From positions 13,454,001 to 13,518,000 of the forward strand of contig OZ316894.1 of the NCBI GenBank assembly GCA_973895155.1: a stretch of 64,000 nucleotides of DNA, given 5' to 3'. The DNA is from Marsupella aquatica. Lineage: Eukaryota; Marchantiophyta. The notes beneath the pieces were generated by a model, which searched no databases, was not told the DNA's origin, and worked only from the letters and a program-made list of their open reading frames with translations. Below are positions 1 through 8,131 of the stretch, one piece after another. The first letter of the stretch is position 1; every line of letters begins with the position of its first letter. The translations under genes and the position numbers were made by a program.

Positions 1-878
1 ATGAAGCCTTGGTACTTCTTGGTCTGCATGGCCGTAAAGCATGCATCCTCCTCCCGTGCAAAATGTAGTTGCACCTCCACCGGTAGGGTTGCCGCCCAGC
101 CCTTCCAGGTGTCATCCCTGGTTGGAATGGCCTTGATGGGATCGACCTCCTCCTCTTCGGCTTCTCCCTGCCTCCTGCTCTGCTGCTCGGCTGGCTTCTT
201 TGGTGCCGCCGACCTCGTTCTTTTTGCCGGGGTGGCTTCATCGTTGACGGCTCCCTTCCTTTTCATCTCTGCTGCCGTGGAGGTTTCTCCTAGCACCGTT
301 GCCCGGGTCCACCTTTCCGTGCTACCCTTTAATTCCCAGTGTATGTCGTTGCAGTTCTTGATGGCCTCTCGGATGCCGACGACGCTGTCTTTGCAAAACA
401 GAAGATCGTCGAGTTGATTGGAAGTAGGCGTCCACAGGAACTCGTCCTTGATGAGTTCGCCTCCTAAGAAAGCCATCTTCTGCAGCTCCCACAATCGAGC
501 GAACTCCTGCCATTCTCGAGCTGCCCTTTCTGACTCCTCGTCCTCGTAAGTCTTGATGTACTCAGTTGCCCGTTCGAACAGGCATCCCCAGAAATGTGCC
601 GCTTGATTGACGTTGCTCATACCCTCCTTAGGTCGATCGTCGGTATCTACTCTCTCCCCGAGTGCTTGCCTAAGCAGCTGACAGTAGTTGGCCTCCCGTA
701 GTCGTCTGCCTAGTTCGTGCTCGCAAATGAGCCACCATCTCCTGCAAGCGCTCCTTACCCCTCTCCTCTGCCGGTCCTTCTTCCCGTTGATCCTTCCTAG
801 CCGCCGACGCTTAACACGCCCTAACCCTAATCGGGTTTTCACCCTCAGCCTTACCTCCGGCCTCTGCCCGGGTTCCAT
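1..878 (-). CDS. LTR-encoded accessory ORF, 3' LTR copy, N-terminal part only
   Basis: This is the 3' LTR copy of the large ORF described at 8132-11851, cut by the window edge. The ATG at 878 lies in the same ATGGAACCC context as in the other alpha LTR copies, about 115 nt inside the LTR. One of the substitutions relative to the 5' LTR changes a Trp codon to Arg near residue 50 (about position 698). I saw no stop codon in the visible 292 codons. Because retrotransposon RNA runs through pol into the 3' LTR, this copy would be the third cistron of the genomic RNA if the promoter of the 5' LTR lies downstream of the ORF; that is inference. Confidence 0.6.
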   Translation of the reverse strand, partial: MEPGQRPEVRLRVKTRLGLGRVKRRRLGRINGKKDRQRRGVRSACRRWWLICEHELGRRLREANYCQLLRQALGERVDTDDRPKEGMSNVNQAAHFWGCLFERATEYIKTYEDEESERAAREWQEFARLWELQKMAFLGGELIKDEFLWTPTSNQLDDLLFCKDSVVGIREAIKNCNDIHWELKGSTERWTRATVLGETSTAAEMKRKGAVNDEATPAKRTRSAAPKKPAEQQSRRQGEAEEEEVDPIKAIPTRDDTWKGWAATLPVEVQLHFAREEDACFTAMQTKKYQGF

Positions 879-993
879 GGTTGCCCCTAATTGTTTATAT
901 TTTCCTTGTTTTGTCACTATACTAAGGTGTTCCTAGGGTGCCTTCCTGCTTTACCCACTTAACCGGCCGAGTGATTCCTGTCTAGGCATCACA
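1..993 (-). repeat. 3' LTR of element A, partial (first 993 nt of the LTR)
   Basis: It is a direct copy of 10974-11966. On the minus strand the LTR opens with TGTGATGCC at 993, immediately after the polypurine tract. It differs from the 5' LTR at about positions 254, 380, 512, 698 and 816, all substitutions. The rest of the LTR lies outside the window. Confidence 0.95.
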
Positions 994-3900
994 TAGCTCC
1001 CCACTTAATTGTGAAGCGTCCTCGCGAACAACTTCATCTTCGTCCATATAGTATTTCTTGAGGCGGTCATAATGGATGCAAACTGGATATACCTCCCCCG
1101 TAATGTTGGCCAATTGTACGGAGCCATTGGGGAACATCATGGTTACTCTAAAGGGTCCTAACCAGCGAGTGTAAAGCTTTCCTGGGAACCTACTATACCT
1201 ACTGTCATAAAGTAGCACAAGATCACCGGTATGAATACTAACTACTTTTAACCTTTTATCATACTGCTGCTTCATGATATTCTATCTATATTCTACTCTC
1301 TCGGCTGAAATCATTCTCGCTTCCTCTAAAGCTTCTAACCTATATTCTCGCTCCTTTAGGCTCTCCTCCGCTGAGGCTCTTTCCTCAATTGTAACTTGAA
1401 ATGTCGGTATCTCAAGTTGCATGGGTACCAGGGCTTCTTGTCCAAAGGTTAAGAAGAAGGGTGTATGACCAATAGTGGATTTATAGGCAAGATTGTAAGC
1501 AAAAATAGCAGCAAACAATTTATCATCCCAATCGAGTTTGTTCTGAGCTACTGTCTTGTTCAATATATTTCCTATGATTCCGTTTGCTCGTTCTGTCAAC
1601 CCGTTTGCCTTTGGATGGTAGGGAGTAGTAGGCCTATGTTTAACTAAATACTGCTCATTTAAACGACTAATTATATCATTCAAAAAATGGGTTCCTCTAT
1701 CACTAACTAATTCTAGGGGTGCTCCATACCTGGTGAAGATCTGCTCATACATGAATCTAGCCGTAGTAATTGCATCATCCTTCGTTGTTGGTCTGGCCTC
1801 TACCCATTTAGTTGCATAATCCGTAGCCAGGATTATGTACTTGTTCCGTCGAGGGTGGGTCAGTGGTTTCAGAGGTCCAATGTAATCAATACCCCACTTC
1901 TCGAATGGTGCCAGAGGTAGAATAGGGTGCAGTGGATGCCTGGTGGACGCCCTTGGTCCTCCCGCTCGTTGACAAGGATCGCATTGTTTGATAAACTGAT
2001 AGACATCTTTGTGCAAGGTGGGCCACCAGTAACCGGCATTTAATATCTTCTTAGACGTGGTTACTGGGGCAAAATGTCCTCCGGCCTCCTCTCCATGCAT
2101 GGCCCGTAGGACTCGTTTTACCTCTCTCTTTTCCAAACACCTTTGAATCGTGCCGTTGATTCCATGCTTGTGCAGTATGCCTTTAATGCACTGATACTGT
2201 CTGACCTTCCGCACAAAGACTGCGGCTTGCTCTCGGCTTAATCCTGGCTGTAATCTGGAAGTGCTGAGAAATTGTAAAATCTCAGGGTACCATGTACCAG
2301 CTATTTCCACAACGAATAGCTCCTCGTCGGGGAATCGATCATCGATGCAATCCGTGGCAGGTTTACCTGTGATCCTTGAAAAGAAGTCGGCATTGGCATG
2401 TAACTTTCCCGGCTTGATCCTCAGCTCATAGTCAAACTCCTGTAATAGCAAAATCCATCTTGCTACTCTGCCTGTAAGGTCCGGCTTATTGACTAGGTAC
2501 TTCAAACTTTCATGATCAGTATGAAAGATTACCTTGTACCCTAGTAAATAATGCCTAAACTTTTTACAAGAATAAATGACTCCTAATGCTTCTCTTTCCG
2601 TGGTAGAGTAGTTTCGTTCGGCATCGGCAAGCTGACGGCTTGCGAAGTATATGGGATGGTCCCTTCCTTTCTCATCCAACTGACTTAGTACTGAGCCAAT
2701 ACAGAAGCCCGAGACATCTACAAAAACATGAAAATCTTTGTTCCAGTCCGGTGCTATCATGACTGGGGCCTCTACTAACATCTGCTTCAATTCTACCACC
2801 GCTGTGACTCGTTCGGGTGTGGGTTCGAAGTCTGCTCCTGCCTTGAGCATATTGGTTAATGGTAAAGCCAGCTTGGCAAAATCCTTGATGAACCGGCGAT
2901 AGTAACCAATGCATCCCAAGAAGGATCTTACATCCTTTATGTTCTTAGGTTGCATGATATCTAGCCATACTGCTAGCTTACCTTTGTCAATCTCAATGCC
3001 CTTCCTTGATACCTTGTGACCTAGTAGCACCCCCTCGGTTACTGCAAAAAAACATTTATCTGGGTGTAACTTGAGACCCACCTCTCTACATCTCATGAAG
3101 GTTTTCCTGAGGTATTTAGCATGTTTCGATGCCTTCCCGAATACTGCAAAGTCATCAATGAAGATTTCCATGAACTTTCTCAAGTAATCATGAAAAATGT
3201 TCACCATTAATCGTTGGAACATAGCTGGTGCGTTGCAGAGTCCAAACGGCATACGATTGAAGACATAGATCCCCCATTCCGTGATGAAGGCCGTCTTGAT
3301 TTGGTCTTCTTGCCGAATCCTGATTTGGTTATAACCAGAGTATCCATCCATGAATGAATATAGTTCATGACTGGCTACCATGTCTAGTACCATATCAGTA
3401 AACGGTAAAGGAAAATGGTCTTTTAATGTTGCTTCATTCAGCTTCCTGTAATCCTGACAAACCCGGATCTTGGGTTTACCATCGGGTCCAGCTTTCTTGG
3501 GAACTATCACAATTGGAGACACCCAGTCTGAATGCAGGACTGGAGTGATGAATCCAGCTTCCACTAGTTTGTCGATTTCTGTTTTGACCAACAGGGAATA
3601 CTTCGGGTTCATCCTTCGAATTGGTTGTCGAAATGATTTGGCTCCTAACATGAGATCAATTCGATGTTCCCCTAGTGTTGGATCTACTCCCTTTAGATCT
3701 TGGTGACTCCATGCAAACACATCCTGAAATTCAATCAATAAGTCACTGATCTCTTTCTCGAGCTCAGGTGCTAGGTTTCTCCCTAAGTTCAGTTCTCTTC
3801 CCTCTCCTAAGTCGAGCTTCCGATATTGCCGTGCTTGGATCATATTAATCTGCTTCTTCAAATTCGGGTCCAGTTCGGCTTCCAGTCTCTCTAATCTCAT

Positions 3901-4248
3901 ACCTCCATAAACTGGGATCTCGGCTGGACTAGCCGAGTCGGTCCCTTCCTTGGTGTCCATAGATTGTCCCCTTACTGGTCTATTCGGTTTTGAATTAGTG
4001 GTCGGCTCCCCTTCCTGCCTTGGCTCTAGATCGTGTATGTCCATCTCATCCACCTCTTGCTCCTGAGAGTTAGGCCGCTGTGCTCTCTCGGCTTCTAATA
4101 GGGCCTCAATTTGTTCTGCCCTCGTAATCGGCTTGTATGCCGATCCCTTGGTATTTAATTCCTTGCCGATGATCGATGGCGTTGTGGACCCCGTCGGCTC
4201 TGCCACAACGCCTGCAGAAAATCCACTGTCCCTGCTACTGCTCCCCAC
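982..4248 (-). CDS. pol: Ty3/gypsy pol polyprotein (RT, RNase H, integrase) of element A, with one internal TAG
   Basis: The frame opens after a TAA at 4251-4249 and has no ATG at its 5' end (first codon GTG), so expression probably needs a frameshift or fusion from gag. Rough residues: linker 1-150; reverse transcriptase 190-430 with CQDYRKLN, FMDGYSGYNQI and the catalytic IDDFAVFG near 363; RNase H 500-620 with FVDVSGF and HTDHESL; integrase zinc finger H-H-C-C near 718-758 (HGEEAGGH ... CDPCQ); integrase core with GIDYIGPL, SDRGTHF and GLTERANG supplying the D, D and E; then a C-terminal SH3-like tail ending VRIHYDRLKKYYM-type. A TAG at 1284-1282 replaces the CAG (Gln) found in element B, separating the last 100 codons. 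The final TAG (984-982) lies inside the 3' LTR, so the last residues are LTR-encoded. No chromodomain was seen. Confidence 0.95.
994..1006 (-). other. Polypurine tract of element A
   Basis: On the minus strand the sequence AAGTGGGGAGCTA directly precedes the 3' LTR start TGTGATG. A purine run at this place primes plus-strand synthesis in LTR retrotransposons. The same sequence precedes the 3' LTR of element B at 32693-32705. Confidence 0.85.
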
Positions 4249-6956
4249 TTAGCCGTTTCATCCAATTGGTCTACATCCTTTACTTCCTCCGGAATTGCAG
4301 CTAAAAAGGTGGATTCTATTGTAAAGCAGTCCTCGACCTCTTCGTCTTCTTCTTCCAAGTCACCTTCCATTGGTTCTTGCCATAATCCGCTGGGGGGTAC
4401 CTCTGGTCCAAAGACACCTTCTTCGGTTAGGTTAGTGAGGCATTCTAACCAACGTACTTCATCGGCTGACTCCAGTCCACTGTCGTACCCATCTACTTCC
4501 CTTATGCTTTTCCTACGGTCATCCTTAGTGTCCCAGGATACCGTGATAGAGGGGGTCCCGAAAGTGAACTGCTTTTTACCCCAATCTTCTATTACCTCGG
4601 CTAGGTACAGCCATGGCCTACCAATCAATAGCCGGAATGACGTAGGATTTACCGGCTTCATTACTACATAGTTAATGCTAAAGAAGATACCTCCTATCTC
4701 TGTCTTGATGCCGGTTAACACTCCCGTCGGAACGACCTGATATCCATTGGCCATGTTCAACACTCTTCCAGTCATCTCCGGTGTTAGACCCCACCCTTTT
4801 GCTGTTGAATCAATCATAATACATACCCCTGATCCTCCATCGATGGGTACCCGTAGTAATAATTCTCCTTGAATCATTAATGGTAATGCTGGGGCTCCTT
4901 GATCTTCTTCTATCATTAGTACGTCAGATCTGGTTGCTACCTTGGGTAATCTCGGCTTGCCGAGAATAGCCTTCCTTAATTGCTTCCGGAAGTACGGGCT
5001 ATTTTTCAATAGTTGACCTACTGTTGCCGAGACTCTAGATTCTAGTACATCTTTAGCCAGGTCATAGGGAACAATCGGCTTCTCTTCTGGTGGTGTTTCC
5101 GTCTTGGATTCGGCCAGTTTTGCCACGCTAGTCTCCACAGTTGTTGGGTCTTCCGAAGCAAACAATGCTTTTGCTCGTTTTACATCCTTGGCAATGGCTT
5201 CGGTATTCTCCAGGGTTTCTAATTCTCTTAGTTGTTCCTTAACACTAGCCGTAACAAAGGGGTAGAACAACTTAGGATGATCTCGATTGAAGTCGCTATC
5301 TTGTGAAGGATTGGTTTCACTGGTGGGCTCATGGCTTACCTGTATTGCCGGAGCCCTCCCTTCTCCTTCTGTTGATGTTGACGAAGAGTCGATCCTTTCC
5401 TCCGTAACCTTCCCTTTATTTTTGGCCAGCCCATCCCACCTTTCCTTCCTTCTGGTAGATCGAGTAGAGACCCGGTAGCAATCATGATCTAAATCCTCCT
5501 CTGAGAAGGTTGATAGGGCTTCGGCCTCATCATCAGATGGTACGAACTCTGCCTCGGCATCCTCTTGCCATCCTAGTTCGATCTGGTTGATTTGAACTCC
5601 TCCGGGGGTAGTACCTGGCGGTAAGATCTTGATCGGCAAAAGCTTATGATTTGCGGCCAGGCCTGCCAACCAAGTAGGACATTGCCCTAGCATATGACCT
5701 TCCTGTCGGCATCCCATACATAGCTGAGCTGGTTGTCCATCACCCTGTTTGCGTGCATTCAGGCATTCTCTAGCAAAATGGCCAGGTTGACCACAATTAT
5801 AGCACGCCGCAAATCTTTGCACATTCGGCCTAGGAGGTACTGACGGGTTCTGAATAATCCGAGGATACATCTCTCCTGGATTGTTCCTTAACCCTGACCA
5901 CAGAGATGCAGGTCTGTTGGATAGGTCTCGTGCTCCAGTCTCACTGATGCCGAAAACACTATCAGCGGCATCTCCCAAAAAGTACTCTACTTCTCCCTGA
6001 CATGGTCTGATCTCGGCCACATGCCGAACATGATTAGTATTAAGCTTAGGACACGCATCTTTATGGTGTCCGGTTTTATAACATAAGGCACACCATACAG
6101 AGCTATCCTCCTGTACTACCTTCTTCTTTGGTTTTACCTCTGCAATGATAGCCTTAAGTTGCTCGGTAAGGGCTACGATGTTATCTGGTGGCTTAGCCTC
6201 CATCTTGACTTTCGTCTTCCCTCTCCTTCTGCCCTTCCTTTTCCTAGTTTTTTCTTCTTCAGAACTAGAAGATGACTCACTCTTGCTACTCCCACTATCC
6301 GAGCTTGACTTATCACTTCTAGACTTCTTGGAATGTTTCTTCTTCTTATCTTTTTTCTTATGGGGTGATCCCTCCTCTGATGAGGAACTCTCAGACTTAA
6401 GCTGTTTCTTCCGGCTTGTGATATCTGCATTAATGTATAATTGAATATCCTTAATTGCTTCGGCTAAAGTCTCCGGGTTCTCCTTCCTAATTGCAAAACT
6501 CATCTTCTGTGGCAAAGCATTCACCAACCATTGAAGTTGCATACCTTCAGATGCATTGGTCTTTGTACGTCTTACCAGTTTCTGAAAGCATTGCAAGAAC
6601 TTCCTGAAGGATTTGTTCTCCTTGAACCGAAGTTGTCCCAACTTCAGCACTGCTAGTTCTGAAGTTCCAATGGGTCGAAACTCCTTAACAAAGAGCGTTT
6701 TGAAGATATCCCAGATGGCTTGATCTTCCACATCTAATGCTCTGTACCAAGGCCTAGCCTCACCCTTGAACAGGCCGGGAAGAATCTGCATCTTGATGGC
6801 CGATTCTCCATTTGCTGCAGCGGTTCCCTCGAAATCATCCAACCATTCGTCCAGATCCTCATCTCCTCTCCCATGAAATGCCTTGTAATGTATGCGCGAC
6901 CGCTGGCTCAATCTGGTCCCTGGCCTCTCGTCTGGCCGTGCCTCTGGTTCCCCCAT
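4155..6956 (-). CDS. gag: Gag-protease polyprotein of element A
   Basis: Open for 933 codons from ATG 6956, which lies about 245 nt after the primer-binding site. Residues about 20-175 are a Retrotrans_gag-type capsid domain (YRALDVEDQAIWDIFK, FVKEFRPIG, LRFKENKSFRKFL). A Ser/Lys-rich linker follows (about 180-260). Three CCHC zinc knuckles are visible: CALCYKTGHHKDAC near 288, CYNCGQPGHFAREC near 385 and CMGCRQEGHMLGQC near 413. The C-terminal part holds an aspartic protease with PIDGGSGVCIM near 704 and LLIGRPWL near 778; the DGG form instead of DSG/DTG is common in plant gypsy proteases. It overlaps the pol frame by 94 nt, with pol in the -1 frame. No stop or frameshift was seen, so this ORF looks functional. 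Confidence 0.95.
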   Translation of the reverse strand: MGEPEARPDERPGTRLSQRSRIHYKAFHGRGDEDLDEWLDDFEGTAAANGESAIKMQILPGLFKGEARPWYRALDVEDQAIWDIFKTLFVKEFRPIGTSELAVLKLGQLRFKENKSFRKFLQCFQKLVRRTKTNASEGMQLQWLVNALPQKMSFAIRKENPETLAEAIKDIQLYINADITSRKKQLKSESSSSEEGSPHKKKDKKKKHSKKSRSDKSSSDSGSSKSESSSSSEEEKTRKRKGRRRGKTKVKMEAKPPDNIVALTEQLKAIIAEVKPKKKVVQEDSSVWCALCYKTGHHKDACPKLNTNHVRHVAEIRPCQGEVEYFLGDAADSVFGISETGARDLSNRPASLWSGLRNNPGEMYPRIIQNPSVPPRPNVQRFAACYNCGQPGHFARECLNARKQGDGQPAQLCMGCRQEGHMLGQCPTWLAGLAANHKLLPIKILPPGTTPGGVQINQIELGWQEDAEAEFVPSDDEAEALSTFSEEDLDHDCYRVSTRSTRRKERWDGLAKNKGKVTEERIDSSSTSTEGEGRAPAIQVSHEPTSETNPSQDSDFNRDHPKLFYPFVTASVKEQLRELETLENTEAIAKDVKRAKALFASEDPTTVETSVAKLAESKTETPPEEKPIVPYDLAKDVLESRVSATVGQLLKNSPYFRKQLRKAILGKPRLPKVATRSDVLMIEEDQGAPALPLMIQGELLLRVPIDGGSGVCIMIDSTAKGWGLTPEMTGRVLNMANGYQVVPTGVLTGIKTEIGGIFFSINYVVMKPVNPTSFRLLIGRPWLYLAEVIEDWGKKQFTFGTPSITVSWDTKDDRRKSIREVDGYDSGLESADEVRWLECLTNLTEEGVFGPEVPPSGLWQEPMEGDLEEEDEEVEDCFTIESTFLAAIPEEVKDVDQLDETAKWGAVAGTVDFLQALWQSRRGPQRHRSSARN

Positions 6957-7217
6957 GTCGGTTGGAGACTCACTTCTCCTTACCGACTATTCTTCGGGTA
7001 TGTCTTCTTCGATGCCACTTCCAGTTTCGGAGCTACCAGCTCTTTCTGCCCCTCTCAGTCGCTGTGTATCATGCCACCCGGCGAGCTGCTGCAGTCGAGC
7101 TCTCTCCCGTTGAATCACTCTTTCTTCCCTCGGCGTAAGGTCAGTCATTACCTACGCTTCCGTTCTAACTTCATATCTCACGGCTTAAGAAATGCCCCCT
7201 CCATCTAGCGCCAAAAA
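6957..7217 (-). other. 5' leader of element A with primer-binding site (7201-7213)
   Basis: Four bases after the LTR end (CACCACA at 7218 on the minus strand) comes TGGCGCTAGATGG, the expected place and form of a tRNA primer-binding site (it starts with TGG, complementary to a tRNA CCA end). Element B has exactly the same site with the same spacer at 17785-17797. I do not assign the tRNA species. The remaining 240 nt run to the gag ATG. Confidence 0.85.
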
Positions 7218-7453
7218 TGTGGTGCGTCCCATGGCTCCCTAAACCCAAGAAACCCCCCAGCTCAAGCCGATTCCCACAGGTTTCGTGCTTGGCGAGGCCG
7301 TTTCCGCGGCTTAGCGGCATGGGACGCTGCTAACCTTCTACTACTACTATTAACATTTTACACACATATACTGGACAGATAGGGTCATGAGATACGTAGC
7401 CGGCCTAATATAGGCCTTCCCCTGTCTTCCCCTGTCTTCCCCTCCGTCTTGTT

Positions 7454-7482
7454 AGGTATGTTTGGATTCCGCCGCCGGAATG
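7454..7482 (-). promoter_or_regulatory. Shared LTR box in element A (CATTCCGGCGGCGGAAT + AAACATACCT)
   Basis: On the minus strand a 29-nt block with an internal hairpin (ATTCCG / CGGAAT) lies about 236 nt before the LTR 3' end. Nearly the same block recurs in the beta and gamma LTR families at an equivalent place. Its role (R region, polyadenylation or packaging signal) is inference. Confidence 0.6.
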
Positions 7483-8131
7483 ATCCCCAATAGGCTTGGT
7501 TAAGCCGCTAAGACCTCTCTCAGCTCGACACATCCAACTCTCACTCCCCTGCTTACTTTCCTTCCTTCTGTTGATGTGGGCACTCTTCACACAAGTTAAT
7601 GCGACACACAAATAGCAAAATGACTCATTCTGACTGAGTCATACCATGCACTTGCCATACAAACAGTACATCTCATACACAAGTTCTACGAACTAAGCCG
7701 TGAGGCCAACTCTATTCAGCTCTTAGGCATGAGGAAACATGAATATACACAAGGGTCACTGTATGACTAACCGAGAGCTTCTCGTACTACTTGATCCCAG
7801 CCCGGCTGGTGCAAACTAAAAACTTGCTAAAGAAGAGGCCCTGAGCTCCCCGCTGCCCAGGTACTTATCCTGGTAGTGGATCCGCCATTCTTTGCATCGT
7901 AAGCCTAATCTACCTGACAGTAATCTACTTGCCCGAATCTACCTATGTACAGCAAGGCAGGAGCACAAGTGTTGCTCCTACCAGTGGGACCGCAATCCCA
8001 CTAAGCTAAGTGTCAGGGCCGTTCCTGGTTCTGATCCTAATCCTAAACGTGGAGATCCGCGCCCGCCCTGCCCACTCACGCCTCCTCCCTCCACGTCCGC
8101 CCTCCCTAAAAGGAACGACGCCCTTGCACCG

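Noticed and set aside
815-835. CCCTAACCCTAA telomere-like words (also near 61190 and 63450)
   Set aside because: Only one or two units, inside LTR sequence; not a telomeric array.
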